Source: Agromyces sp. CF514
Lineage (GTDB): Bacteria > Actinomycetota > Actinomycetes > Actinomycetales > Microbacteriaceae
DNA: 64,000 nucleotides
NCBI RefSeq assembly: GCF_900113185.1
Contig: NZ_FOZD01000002.1
Span: 124,001-188,000, forward strand
Direction of reading: 5' to 3'
Numbering within the stretch: position 1 is the stretch's first letter; the number at the start of each line of letters is the position of its first letter. The translations under genes and the position numbers were made by a program. This document shows, in pieces, positions 51,586 through 60,871 of this stretch. A model generated the notes under the pieces. It did not search any database and was not told the DNA's origin. It worked only from the letters and a program-made list of their open reading frames with translations.

Positions 51586-53850
51586 ATGAAGTTCACCGAC
51601 GGGTTCTGGCAGATCAGGCCGGGCATCGAACCGTTGTACGGCCGGGAGGCCTACGACATCTGGGTCGACGGGGATCACCGGCTGCAGGTCTTCGCGACGA
51701 CGGGCGTCGTCGCCAAGCGCGGCGACACCCTGAACCGACCGCTGCTGACCGTGACGCTCTCGTCGCCGCTGCCCGACGTGATCGGCGTGCGCGTCGAGCA
51801 CCACGCGGGCGGGCCGAGGCCGCAGGGCTTCGACCTCGTCGGCGCGCAGGACGGGCAGGGCGTGGTCGTGGTCGACGAGACCGGCGGCCTGCTCACCTCG
51901 GGGCGACTGTCGGTGCGCGTGGCGCCCGGCGCCCCGTTCGGGCTCGCGTTCGAGGTCGACGGCCGCACGATCGTGACCGCCGGCGACAAGTCGATCGCGA
52001 ACATGCGCGTGCGGCCCGACGCCCAGCTCGACGGCGTGCCCGTCGGCAACGCCCGCGAGGGCACGGCGCGCGCCGCTGCATCCGCCTACACGTTGCAGCA
52101 GCTCTCGCTCGGCGTGGGCGAGCTCGTCTACGGGCTCGGTGAGCGCTTCGGGCCGCTCGTGAAGAACGGGCAGACGGTCGACATCTGGAACGCCGACGGC
52201 GGCACCTCGTCGGAGCAGGCCTACAAGAACGTGCCGTTCTACCTGACGAACCGCGGCTACGGAGTGCTCGTGAACGACACGGGGCACGTGTCGTACGAGA
52301 TCGGCTCCGAGGCGGTCGAGCGCGTGCAGTTCTCGGTGCCGGGCGAGAGCCTCGAGTACTTCGTGATCTACGGCGGCACCCCGGCGGGCGTGCTCGAGCG
52401 CTACACCGAGCTCGTCGGAAAGCCCGCCCGGGTTCCGGCCTGGTCGTACGGCCTCTGGCTGTCGACCTCGTTCACGACCGACTACGACGAGGCGACCGTG
52501 AACCGGTTCGTCGACGAGATGGCCGCGCGCGAGCTGCCCGTGAGCGTGTTCCACTTCGACTGCTTCTGGATGCGCGAGTTCAACTGGACCGACTTCGAGT
52601 GGGACCCGCGCACGTTCCCCGACCCCGAGGGCATGCTCGCGCGCCTGCGCGACAAGGGCCTGCGGGTCTGCGTCTGGCTGAACCCCTACATCGGGCAGCG
52701 TTCGAAGCTGTTCGCCGAGGCGGCCGAGCGCGGGTACCTCGTGAAGCGGCCCGACGGCTCGGTGTGGCAGTGGGACCTCTGGCAGGCGGGCATGGGCCTC
52801 GTCGACTTCACCAACCCCGAGGCCACCCGCTGGTACCAGGACCACCTGCGCGCGCTCGTCGCGCAGGGCGTGGACTGCTTCAAGACCGACTTCGGCGAGC
52901 GGATCCCGCTCGAGGTCGAGTACTTCGACGGCTCGGCCCCCGACCGCATGCACAATCGCTACACGCAGCTCTACAACGAGGCCGTGTTCGAGGTGCTCGA
53001 GCAGGAACGAGGCCAGGGCGAGGCGGTCGTGTTCGCGCGTTCGGCGACGACCGGCGGTCAGCGCCTGCCCGTGCACTGGGGCGGCGACTCGACCTCGACG
53101 TACGAGTCGATGGCCGAGACCCTGCGAGGGGGCCTCTCGCTCGCGTACTCGGGCTTCGCCTTCTGGAGCCACGACATCGGCGGCTTCGAGGGCACTCCGG
53201 ATGCCGGCGTGTTCAAGCGCTGGGTCGCGTTCGGCCTGCTCGGCACGCACTCGCGCTTCCACGGGTCGGGGTCGTACCGGGTGCCGTGGGCCTTCGACGA
53301 GGAGGCCGTCGAGGTCACGCGGATCTTCACGAAGCTGAAGCTCTCGCTCATGCCGTACCTGTATCAGCAGGGCCTCGACGCGTCGGCGAGCGGCGTGCCG
53401 GTCATGCGGCCGATGGCGCTGGAGTTCCCGGGCGACCCGGGCGCCGCGTACCTCGACCGGCAGTACATGCTCGGCTCGTCGCTGCTCGTGGCGCCGGTGT
53501 TCTCGGAGTCGGGCGAGGTCGAGTTCTACCTGCCCGCGGGCCGCTGGACGAACTGGTGGACGGGTGAGGTCGTCGCCTCGCACGGCGCCTGGCGTCGAGA
53601 GGTGCACGGATTCGACACCGTGCCGCTGTACGTGCGCGAGGGTGCCGTGCTGCCGATCGGCGCTCGCGTCGACCAGCCCGAGTACGACTACTTCGACGGG
53701 CTCGAGCTGCGCGTGTTCCCCGGGGCGACGGATGCCTCGGGCGCGACGGTGACGGCACCCGACGGGCGGTCGGCACGGTTCGCCGTGTCGGGGGAGGCCG
53801 TCACCGCCGAGGGCGACGCCGGCGATGGCTGGGGGGCCACGTTCGTGTGA
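51586..53850 (+). CDS. yicI: GH31 alpha-xylosidase, YicI-like
   Basis: 754 residues. MKFTDGFWQIRPGIEPLYG opens as in YicI. Nucleophile Asp 435 in CFKTDFGERIP and acid/base Asp 501 in HWGGDSTSTY have the same 66-residue spacing as in YicI. FHFDCFWMREFNWTDFEWD near 325 is the alpha-xylosidase substrate loop. No signal peptide, so it works in the cytoplasm on imported sugars such as isoprimeverose from xyloglucan. It lies 49 bp after permease 2 (AAAGGA present) and ends the operon at a UUCG-loop terminator. Confidence 0.93.
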   Translation: MKFTDGFWQIRPGIEPLYGREAYDIWVDGDHRLQVFATTGVVAKRGDTLNRPLLTVTLSSPLPDVIGVRVEHHAGGPRPQGFDLVGAQDGQGVVVVDETGGLLTSGRLSVRVAPGAPFGLAFEVDGRTIVTAGDKSIANMRVRPDAQLDGVPVGNAREGTARAAASAYTLQQLSLGVGELVYGLGERFGPLVKNGQTVDIWNADGGTSSEQAYKNVPFYLTNRGYGVLVNDTGHVSYEIGSEAVERVQFSVPGESLEYFVIYGGTPAGVLERYTELVGKPARVPAWSYGLWLSTSFTTDYDEATVNRFVDEMAARELPVSVFHFDCFWMREFNWTDFEWDPRTFPDPEGMLARLRDKGLRVCVWLNPYIGQRSKLFAEAAERGYLVKRPDGSVWQWDLWQAGMGLVDFTNPEATRWYQDHLRALVAQGVDCFKTDFGERIPLEVEYFDGSAPDRMHNRYTQLYNEAVFEVLEQERGQGEAVVFARSATTGGQRLPVHWGGDSTSTYESMAETLRGGLSLAYSGFAFWSHDIGGFEGTPDAGVFKRWVAFGLLGTHSRFHGSGSYRVPWAFDEEAVEVTRIFTKLKLSLMPYLYQQGLDASASGVPVMRPMALEFPGDPGAAYLDRQYMLGSSLLVAPVFSESGEVEFYLPAGRWTNWWTGEVVASHGAWRREVHGFDTVPLYVREGAVLPIGARVDQPEYDYFDGLELRVFPGATDASGATVTAPDGRSARFAVSGEAVTAEGDAGDGWGATFV

Positions 53851-53869
53851 TCGCCTCGTCGGCGGGTGC

Positions 53870-53901
53870 GGGCGTCCGGCGGCTTCGGCTGCCGGGCGCC
53901 C
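53870..53901. terminator. Hairpin with TTCG tetraloop
   Basis: 14-bp stem (53870-53883 with 53888-53901, two G-T pairs) closed by a TTCG loop, between convergent GH31 gene (ends 53850) and LacI gene B (ends 53939). Confidence 0.85.
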
Positions 53902-53938
53902 GTTCGTGCGTGACGTACCGCTTCGCGCCGCAGCGGCG

Positions 53939-54967
53939 TCAGCGACGCTCGATCGTCGACCCGCGGATCACGAGCCGCACGGGCAGGTGGTGCACGCCGC
54001 GGTCGGGCTCGCCGCCGTCGATCGCGTCGAAGATGCGCATGGCCGCGGTGCGGCCGAGTTGCTGGAGGTTGGCGTCGATGCTCGTGAGCTCGGGCCGGGA
54101 GTTGAGCGCGAGCACCTCCCAGTTGTCGTAGCCGATGACGGAGACGTCTTCGGGCACGCTCTTGCCGAGGTCGCGCAACGTGTCGATGACGCCTCGCGCG
54201 ATCTGGTCGGAGCCGGCGACGATGCCGTCGATGTCGGGGTGCTGGGCGAGCAGCATGCCGGCGGCGGCGCGGCCCCAGTGCTCGCTCCAGCTCGACATCA
54301 TGACGTCGCCGACGAGCTCGAGCCCGGCCTCGGCGAGTGCCGCCCGAACGCCGATCGCGCGATCCTGGGCGGCCGCGTACTCGGGTTCGCCCGTGATGTG
54401 CGCGATGCGGCGTCGGCCGGTGGAGAGCAGGTGCTCGACCGCGAGGCGCCCGCCCGCGACGTTGTCGGGCGTGACCGACACGTCGGCCGGGTCATCCGAC
54501 GGGGCATAGGCGTAGACGACGGGAACCGGGAGCCCCTGGCCCAGCGAGGGGCGGGGGTCGGTCTGCCGCCCCACGACGATGATGCCGTCGACCCGGCGGT
54601 TGAGCAGGGCCTTCAGGTGGTGCTGCTCGCGGATGGTGTCGCCGCGCGCGTCGCAGAGGAACACGTTGATCTGCCCCGCGCCGAACGCGTCTTCGGCGCC
54701 CATCAGGATCGGGATCACGAAGCGGCCCTCGAGGTCGCTCGTGAGCAGGCCCACGGTGCCGGTGCGGCCCGCGATGAGGCTGCGGGCGAGCGAGTTCGGC
54801 GTGAACGAGAGCTGCTCGGCGGCGTCGATCACTCGCTGGCGCGTGGCCGGGGCGACCTGGTCGCGGCCGTTGATGGCCTTCGAGGCGGTGGCGAGCGAGA
54901 CGCCGGCCATGCGCGCGACGTCGTTGAGCGTCGCGGCCTTCTGGCCCCCCGCACCGCTGCGTGCCAT
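53939..54967 (-). CDS. LacI-family regulator of cluster B
   Basis: 342 residues. HTH and hinge: ATLNDVARMAGVSLATASKAI, NGRDQVAPATRQRVID, FTPNSLARSLIAGRTGTVG. Effector domain with VGLLTSDLEGRFVIPILMGAED, DGIIVVGRQTDP, DIDGIVAGSDQIARGV and SVIGYDNWEVLAL. GAGGAGG lies upstream of ATG 54967; its own -10 is TAGCGT on the minus strand (54992-54987). Divergent from the cluster B operon, whose promoter holds the palindrome CCGAAAGGCCTTTCGG. Confidence 0.93.
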   Translation of the reverse strand: MARSGAGGQKAATLNDVARMAGVSLATASKAINGRDQVAPATRQRVIDAAEQLSFTPNSLARSLIAGRTGTVGLLTSDLEGRFVIPILMGAEDAFGAGQINVFLCDARGDTIREQHHLKALLNRRVDGIIVVGRQTDPRPSLGQGLPVPVVYAYAPSDDPADVSVTPDNVAGGRLAVEHLLSTGRRRIAHITGEPEYAAAQDRAIGVRAALAEAGLELVGDVMMSSWSEHWGRAAAGMLLAQHPDIDGIVAGSDQIARGVIDTLRDLGKSVPEDVSVIGYDNWEVLALNSRPELTSIDANLQQLGRTAAMRIFDAIDGGEPDRGVHHLPVRLVIRGSTIERR

Positions 54968-55005
54968 GTTCGCCTCCTCGACTGAAACGCTACCGGTCAT
55001 CGCTC

Positions 55006-55052
55006 TTGACGGCCGGGAGATTCACACTGTAGCGTGCCGAAAGGCCTTTCGG
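55006..55052 (+). promoter_or_regulatory. Promoter and operator of the cluster B operon
   Basis: -35 TTGACG (55006-55011), 18-bp spacer, -10 TAGCGT (55030-55035). CCGAAAGGCCTTTCGG (55037-55052), a perfect 16-bp palindrome of LacI type, covers the transcription start. The divergent LacI gene has its own TAGCGT -10 at 54992-54987, so both promoters share the 165-bp gap. Confidence 0.85.
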
Positions 55053-55132
55053 GAATTTCGGAAAGCCCGCACCAGCACCCACATTCCCGGGCGCCTCTGG
55101 CGCCTTCTCAACGATGAGCAAGGAGTACACGG

Positions 55133-56431
55133 ATGAGATCACGCAATCGCCGGATGACGCGGGTCGGGGCTCTGCTCGCGGCCGGTGCCCTCACGATCGG
55201 GCTGGCCGCCTGCTCCGGCGGCGACAGCGGCGGCGGAGGCTCGAGCCTCGCCGATGCGGGCGCCGAGGGCGTCGATGACGGCACCACGCTCACGCTCTGG
55301 ACCCGTGCGCCGCTCGAGAAGCAGGCCAACCTGCTCGTCGACGCCTACAACGAGAGCCACGAGAACCAGGTCGAGCTCACGGTCGTGCCGAACGACGACT
55401 ACGTCGCGAAGGTGGGTGCCGCTGCGGGCTCGAACGGACTGCCCGACCTGTTCGCGGCCGACATCGTCTACGTGCCGAACTGGGTGAAGCAGGGCCTCTT
55501 CCAGGACATCACGGCGAACATCGACGGCTTCGACTTCAAGGACTCGATCAACCAGGGCCACCTTTCGGCCGGCACGCTCGACGACAAGGAGTACGTGCTC
55601 CCGTTCGTGCTCGACCTCTCGATGCTGTTCTGGAACAAGGACCTCGCGACCGAGGCCGGCCTCGACGCAGAGGCAGGCCCCGCGAACCTCGCGGAGTTCG
55701 CCGAGTGGGCCAAGGCCATCCAGGGCCTGGACAAGCCCGACACCTACGGCACCGCGACGGGCCTCAACTGCGGCGGATGCCTCGTCTTCACATGGTTCCC
55801 GAGCGTGTGGGCCGACGGCGAAGAGGTTATGAACCCCGAGGGCACCGAGTCGCTGCTCGCGAGCGACACCTCGAAGGAGATCTACTCGACCTGGAAGGAC
55901 CTCTGGGACTCGGGCGCCGTGCTCCCGTCGTCGAAGGACGAGGCGGGCCCGACCTGGACCGCTGCGTTCACCGAGGGCAAGGTCGGCATCATGCCGTACC
56001 CGGCTACGCTGCTCAGCTCGACCCCGTTCGACGTGGGCGTCTCGGGTCTCGTCGGCCCCGAGGGCGGCGCGTCGACGTTCGTCGGCGGTGACGGGATCGG
56101 CGTCTCGAAGGATTCGAAGAAGGCCGCGCAGGCGTGGAACTTCCTCAGCTGGATGATGAGCGAGGACGCCCAGGTCGGCGTGCTCGCGAAGGACAACGAC
56201 GTGGTCTCGCGCTCCGACCTCGCCGACAACGAGTACTCGCAGAAGGACCCGCGCCTGATCACGATCAACGAGGTCGCCGGTCAGGGCGACACCCCGGTCG
56301 CGATCAACTTCCAGCAGGCGTTCAACGCGCCGAACAGCCCGTGGCTGACGATGGTCCGCAACGCCGTGCTCGGCGACGCCTCGACGATCGACGCCGACAA
56401 CGACGAGATCACGGCGGTGCTCTCGCAGTGA
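55133..56431 (+). CDS. Sugar-binding lipoprotein of ABC transporter B
   Basis: 432 residues. Lipobox LAACS, Cys 27, then a Gly/Ser linker. TTLTLWTRAPLEKQANLLVDAY, NGLPDLFAADIVYVPNWVKQG, LSMLFWNKDLATEAG, GEEVMNPEG and GKVGIMPYPATLLSS are SBP_bac_1 blocks. AAGGAG precedes the ATG. The stop overlaps the GTG of the first permease (GTGA). Probable ligand: an arabinofuranosyl oligosaccharide, from the GH127 gene. Confidence 0.92.
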   Translation: MRSRNRRMTRVGALLAAGALTIGLAACSGGDSGGGGSSLADAGAEGVDDGTTLTLWTRAPLEKQANLLVDAYNESHENQVELTVVPNDDYVAKVGAAAGSNGLPDLFAADIVYVPNWVKQGLFQDITANIDGFDFKDSINQGHLSAGTLDDKEYVLPFVLDLSMLFWNKDLATEAGLDAEAGPANLAEFAEWAKAIQGLDKPDTYGTATGLNCGGCLVFTWFPSVWADGEEVMNPEGTESLLASDTSKEIYSTWKDLWDSGAVLPSSKDEAGPTWTAAFTEGKVGIMPYPATLLSSTPFDVGVSGLVGPEGGASTFVGGDGIGVSKDSKKAAQAWNFLSWMMSEDAQVGVLAKDNDVVSRSDLADNEYSQKDPRLITINEVAGQGDTPVAINFQQAFNAPNSPWLTMVRNAVLGDASTIDADNDEITAVLSQ

Positions 56432-57330
56432 GCACCGCCCTCCGCGGCGCCGGGCGGGTCTCGCCCGCTCGGCGCCGCCGCGCACTGACCGGCTGGCTCT
56501 TCGCCCTGCCGACGGCACTGTTCGTGCTGCTGCTCTTCGGCCTGCCGCTCGCGCTCGTGCTGCAGATGTCGGCGAGCGACTGGCCGCTGCTCGGCGGCAA
56601 CCAGGGCTGGAACCTGCCGCAGAACTACGTCGACGCGGCCGACAACCGGTTCTTCCTCGACTCGGTCTGGTTCACGCTGAAGTACACCGTGCTCACCACG
56701 GTGATCCTGCTCGCGCTGAGCCTCGGACTCGCCATGCTCGTGCAGGAGTCGACGCGCTGGAAGGGGCTGCTGCGCACCTCGTTCCTCGTACCGAGCGCCC
56801 TGGGCCTGGCATCCGCATCGCTGCTCTTCTACGTGATCTACTCGCCCATCGCCGGGCCCTTCGCCGGGCTGATGAAGTCGTGGGGGTTCACGTTCCTCGG
56901 CACGCCCGACGGTGCGCTTTGGTCGACGATCTTCCTTATTGTGTGGCGGTACGCGGGCTTCTACATGCTGCTCATGCTCGTGGGCCTGCAGGGCATCCCA
57001 GACGACGTCTACGAGGCCGCGCGCATCGATGGTGCGTCGCGCTGGCAGACCTTCCGCAGCGTCACGATCCCGCTGCTGCGGCCCACGCTCGCGCTCACGA
57101 CGGTGCTCTGCGTCACGGGCTCGCTGCTCGCGTTCGAACAGTTCTACATCCTCACCAAGGGCGGACCCGACAATTCGACCATCACGGTCGTGCAGCTCAT
57201 CTACGGCATCGCGTTCCAGGGTCAGAACGACCTCGGCGTCGCCGGCGCCCTCTCGGTGATCGTGCTGCTCGCGCTCGTCGTGATCAACATCGCGCAGATC
57301 CGCGCATTCGGGAAGAAGGCGGAAGACTGA
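56428..57330 (+). CDS. Sugar ABC permease 1, transporter B
   Basis: 300 residues from GTG 56428, overlapping the binding-protein stop. Six membrane segments from GWLFALPTALFVLLLFGLPLA. EAA loop: EAARIDGASRWQTFRSVTIPLL (~200). FILTKGGP-like YILTKGGPDNST follows, as in MalF-type permeases. The stop overlaps permease 2 (TGATG). Confidence 0.92.
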   Translation: MSTALRGAGRVSPARRRRALTGWLFALPTALFVLLLFGLPLALVLQMSASDWPLLGGNQGWNLPQNYVDAADNRFFLDSVWFTLKYTVLTTVILLALSLGLAMLVQESTRWKGLLRTSFLVPSALGLASASLLFYVIYSPIAGPFAGLMKSWGFTFLGTPDGALWSTIFLIVWRYAGFYMLLMLVGLQGIPDDVYEAARIDGASRWQTFRSVTIPLLRPTLALTTVLCVTGSLLAFEQFYILTKGGPDNSTITVVQLIYGIAFQGQNDLGVAGALSVIVLLALVVINIAQIRAFGKKAED

Positions 57331-58304
57331 TGTCGACGACCATGCCGCGCCGCTCGCGCGATCCGCTCGCGGGCGTGCCGCCCACCGACTCGACCATCGC
57401 GATCACCGCACCGAACCACCGCGTGGCGCGTGGCGCCAGGGGTGCTGGCGGTGGCGCGACCGGGCGACGCACGCCTCCGACCTCGTTCGCGGGCATCGCA
57501 ATGCGCACCCCCTACTGGGTGCTCACGGCCGGCCTCGCGCTGCTGTTCCTCTACCCGCTCATCTGGACCGCGATCTCGTCGGTCTCCCCGCTCGCGGGCA
57601 CGAACCAGACCGACGGCTGGGGGTTCGGCAACTACGTCACGCTCGCGAACTACCAGGCGGGCATCTGGGTCTACCTGCTGAACTCGACGTTCGTGTCGCT
57701 GCTGACCGTGCTGCTCACGCTCGCGGTGTCGCTCCTCGGCGGCTACGCGTTCGCGCGGTTCTCGTTCCCGGGCAAGGACCTGCTGTTCCTGTCGACGCTC
57801 GCGATCCTGATGGTGCCGTATGCGACGCTGCTGATTCCGCTGTACGTGCTGCTGAACTCGGTGGGCCTGTCGAACTCGCTCGTGGGCGTCGCGCTCGTGC
57901 TCACGATGTTCCAGCTCCCGTTCTCGATGTTCATGATGCGCATCTCGTTCGAGTCGGTTCCGCGCGAGCTCGACGAGGCCGCGATGGTCGACGGATGCTC
58001 CGCCTGGACCATGCTCTGGAAGGTGCTCGTTCCTGCGGTGAAGCCCGGGCTCATCACGGTCGGCCTGTTCGCGTTCCTCGCGGCGTGGAACGACTTCATG
58101 GCCCCGCTGATCCTCATCAACGACTCGAACCGCATGACGCTGCCGCTCGCGATCTCGAACCTCCGCGGCCAGGTGCAGGGCGTCGTCGACTACGGCGCCA
58201 CCGAGGCCGGCGTGGTCGTGCTCGCGCTGCCGTGCATCCTGCTGTTCCTCATTCTCCAACGCCACTACGTGCGCGGCTTCATGTCGGGCGCCTTCAAGGG
58301 ATGA
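57330..58304 (+). CDS. Sugar ABC permease 2, transporter B
   Basis: 324 residues. A ~60-residue Arg/Gly-rich tail, then six membrane segments starting PYWVLTAGLALLFLYPLIW. EAA loop: DEAAMVDGCSAWTMLWKVLVP. The end HYVRGFMSGAFKG is MalG-typical. GGAAGAC upstream and a TGATG overlap with permease 1. No ATPase follows. Confidence 0.92.
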   Translation: MSTTMPRRSRDPLAGVPPTDSTIAITAPNHRVARGARGAGGGATGRRTPPTSFAGIAMRTPYWVLTAGLALLFLYPLIWTAISSVSPLAGTNQTDGWGFGNYVTLANYQAGIWVYLLNSTFVSLLTVLLTLAVSLLGGYAFARFSFPGKDLLFLSTLAILMVPYATLLIPLYVLLNSVGLSNSLVGVALVLTMFQLPFSMFMMRISFESVPRELDEAAMVDGCSAWTMLWKVLVPAVKPGLITVGLFAFLAAWNDFMAPLILINDSNRMTLPLAISNLRGQVQGVVDYGATEAGVVVLALPCILLFLILQRHYVRGFMSGAFKG

Positions 58305-58306
58305 CC

Positions 58307-60301
58307 ATGACCACTGCGCCCATCACCTCCGCCACCGCTCCGGCCACTGCCACCGCCACGGCGCATGCCGTGCCCGTCTCGCCGTCGAGGGGTGCGCTGC
58401 GCCCGCTCGGCCTCGACGAGGTGCGCATCACGGGCGGCCTCTGGGCCGAGCGCCAGCGCGTGAACGGCACGGCGACGCTCGACCACATCGAGGGCTGGCT
58501 CGAACGCGAGGGCTGGTTGGCCAACTACGACCTCGCCGTCGCGGGCGTGCTGCCCGAGGGGCGTCGCGGCCGGGAGTTCAGCGACTCCGAGGTCTACAAG
58601 TACCTCGAGGCGCTGTCGTGGGAGATCGGGCGGCTGCAGGCCGAGGCGGATGCCGCGGGCCGGCGTGCAACGGACGGCGGAGCGGATGCCGCGGCATCCG
58701 TCGCCCGTCTCGAAGCCCGCCTGCGCGCGATCGTCGCCAGGGTCGCCGCTGCGCAGGAGCCCGACGGCTACCTGAACACGCGGTTCGGCCGGCCGGGGCA
58801 GGAGCCGCGCTGGAGCGACCTCGAGTGGGGGCACGAGCTGTACTGCCTCGGGCACCTGTTCCAGGCGGCGGTCGCCCGCGTGCGCACGCGGCCCGATGCC
58901 GACGACGGCCTCGTCGAGGTCGCGCGTCGTGCCGCCGACCTCGTGTGCGAGGTGTTCGGCGAGGGCAGCGACGAGCGCATCTGCGGGCACGCCGAGGTCG
59001 AGGTGGGCCTGGCCGAGCTGGGTCGCGCGCTGGGGGAACCGCGGTACCTCGACCAGGCCCGCCTCTTCGTCGAGCGCCACGGTCGGGGAACGCTCGCCGA
59101 CATCGAGTGGGGCCGCTCGTACTACCAGGACGACGTGGCCGTGCGCGAGGCCGAGGCCCTGCGCGGACACTCGGTGCGGGCGAACTACCTGGCCGCAGGG
59201 GCGACCGACGTCGCCATCGAGACGGGCGACCGAGAGCTCTTCGCCGCACTCGACCGGCAGTGGGCGCGCACGCGCGAGCGCCGCACCTACGTCACGGGCG
59301 GGCAGGGCTCGCACCACCAGGACGAGGCGTTCGGCGAGGACTGGGAGCTGCCGAGCGACCGCGCCTATTCGGAGACCTGCGCGGGCGTGGCATCCGTCAT
59401 GTTCAGTTGGCGCCTGCTGCTCGCGAACGGCGAGGCGAAGTACGCCGACCTGATCGAGCGCACGCTCTTCAACGTGATCGAGACGTCGCCGGATGCCTCG
59501 GGCACCGCGTTCTACTACGCGAACACGTTGCACCAGCGCGTGCCGGGCGCGCCCGCCGACCCCGACGTCGTGTCGCCCCGTGCGCACTCGTCGCTGCGGG
59601 CTCCCTGGTTCGACGTGTCGTGCTGCCCGCCGAACACGGCGCGCACCTTCGCGAGCCTCGCCGCGTACCTCGCGACGGCGGATGCCGCGGGCGTGCAGCT
59701 GCACCAGTACGCGCCGTCGGTCGTGCGCACCGTGCTCGAAGGCGGTCGGGATGCGGCGTTCGAGGTCGAGACGTCGTACCCGCGCTCGGGCTCGGTCGTC
59801 ATGCGGATGCTCGAGGACTCGGCCGAGCCGTGGCAGCTCTCGCTGCGCGTGCCGGCGTGGGCGGCGGGCGCGGCGCTGACGCTGCGTCCCGCCGACGACG
59901 GGCCGACGCAGGAGTGGTCGGCGGCACCCGGCATGGTCTCGGTGTCGCGGGCCTGGCGCGTGGGCGACGAGGTCGTGCTCGACCTGCCGACCGATCCTCG
60001 GTTCGTCGCGCCCGACTCCCGGGTCGACGCGGTGCGCGGATGCCTCGTGGTCGAGCGCGGGCCCGAGGTGTTCGCCCTCGAGTCGGTCGACCTCGACGGA
60101 ACGCCGCTCGCGGCATCCGACTTCGCCGACCTGCGCGTGGATGCGTCGGTTGCGCCGGTCGACGGGGCATCGGGTGCGGGCGTCGTCGTGCGACTGGTCG
60201 ATGCGCGAACGGATGCCGCGGCCGACGTGCCCCTCGTGCCGTACCACGCGTGGGCGGAGCGGGGTCCGTCGACCATGCGCGTCTGGATCCCGTCCCGCTG
60301 A
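58307..60301 (+). CDS. GH127 beta-L-arabinofuranosidase
   Basis: 664 residues. The GH127 zinc and catalytic cluster is complete: Glu 340 (HHQDE), Glu 356 and Cys 358 (YSETCAG), Cys 439 and Cys 440 (SCCPPN), which match E322, E338, C340, C417 and C418 of HypBA1 in spacing. ITGGLWAERQRVN and DGYLNTRF are further blocks. No signal peptide: it acts inside the cell on imported beta-L-arabinofuranosyl sugars such as those of hydroxyproline-rich glycoproteins. ATG 58307 has AAGGGA 5 nt upstream; ATG 58301, overlapping the permease stop, is the alternative. An Ala/Thr-rich N-terminus of ~28 residues precedes the domain. Confidence 0.92.
   Translation: MTTAPITSATAPATATATAHAVPVSPSRGALRPLGLDEVRITGGLWAERQRVNGTATLDHIEGWLEREGWLANYDLAVAGVLPEGRRGREFSDSEVYKYLEALSWEIGRLQAEADAAGRRATDGGADAAASVARLEARLRAIVARVAAAQEPDGYLNTRFGRPGQEPRWSDLEWGHELYCLGHLFQAAVARVRTRPDADDGLVEVARRAADLVCEVFGEGSDERICGHAEVEVGLAELGRALGEPRYLDQARLFVERHGRGTLADIEWGRSYYQDDVAVREAEALRGHSVRANYLAAGATDVAIETGDRELFAALDRQWARTRERRTYVTGGQGSHHQDEAFGEDWELPSDRAYSETCAGVASVMFSWRLLLANGEAKYADLIERTLFNVIETSPDASGTAFYYANTLHQRVPGAPADPDVVSPRAHSSLRAPWFDVSCCPPNTARTFASLAAYLATADAAGVQLHQYAPSVVRTVLEGGRDAAFEVETSYPRSGSVVMRMLEDSAEPWQLSLRVPAWAAGAALTLRPADDGPTQEWSAAPGMVSVSRAWRVGDEVVLDLPTDPRFVAPDSRVDAVRGCLVVERGPEVFALESVDLDGTPLAASDFADLRVDASVAPVDGASGAGVVVRLVDARTDAAADVPLVPYHAWAERGPSTMRVWIPSR
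58684..58699. repeat. Full copy of the palindrome GGATGCCGCGGCATCC
   Basis: Perfect copy inside the GH127 gene, encoding ADAAASVAR; it falls in a loop insert relative to the family. Confidence 0.95.
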
Positions 60302-60311
60302 TCGGGCTCCC

Positions 60312-60374
60312 GATCGTTCGGTCGGTCGTGGTCGCGAACATCCGTGTGAACCGGCCGGAAGCGACCGAACGATC
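60312..60374. terminator. 13-bp inverted repeat between convergent genes
   Basis: GATCGTTCGGTCG (60312-60324) and its exact complement CGACCGAACGATC (60362-60374) enclose 37 bp. It lies between GH127 (ends 60301) and the MerR gene (ends 60423), probably a two-way terminator, though the loop is large. Confidence 0.65.
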
Positions 60375-60422
60375 ACTCCTGGATCGATGGCGGCGTCGCG
60401 CCTCGCGCGAACGCCCGTCGCG

Positions 60423-60842
60423 TCAGCCCGCAGCGGGTGCGTGCGCGAGGGTGACTTCGCGCTCGTGTTCGGCCTCCGACAGCACCGCGGCGTGCTCGGT
60501 GCGCGCGAGGTAGTCGCGGATCGTGTCGCGGCTCCGGGTGAGGCACGCGATGCGCGCCTCGATGCCGACGAGCTCGGCCGCGAGCTTCTCGGCGACGTCG
60601 CGCGGGCAGCTCGGGCGGGCCTCGGCCGCGGCATCCTCGAGGCCCATGAGCTCCTTCACGAGCTTGGTGGTGACGCCCGACTGCACGAGGCTCGCGATGC
60701 GCTGCACTCGCTCGACGTCGCTCTCGTCGTAGTCGCGGTAGCCGTTGGCGCCGCGCTCGGAGGTGAGCAGCTCCTGCTGCTCGTAGTACCGCACGAGGCG
60801 CGTCGACACGCCCGCCCGGGTCGCGACTTCTCCGATGCGCAT
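60423..60842 (-). CDS. MerR-family regulator
   Basis: 139 residues. MRIGEVATRAGVSTRLVRYYEQQ is the classic MerR winged helix start, followed by NGYRDYDESDVERVQRI and a dimerisation helix. The effector part is short and contains a single Cys (RPSCPRDVAEKL) and another in ARIACLTRSR, not a metal-binding pair as in MerR/CueR. GGAGG lies upstream of ATG 60842. It is divergent from the MFS gene and a palindrome within that gene's promoter spacer is its likely site. Confidence 0.92.
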   Translation of the reverse strand: MRIGEVATRAGVSTRLVRYYEQQELLTSERGANGYRDYDESDVERVQRIASLVQSGVTTKLVKELMGLEDAAAEARPSCPRDVAEKLAAELVGIEARIACLTRSRDTIRDYLARTEHAAVLSEAEHEREVTLAHAPAAG

Positions 60843-60871
60843 GATCCTCCGAACCGAGTTCGCCAGGTCGC

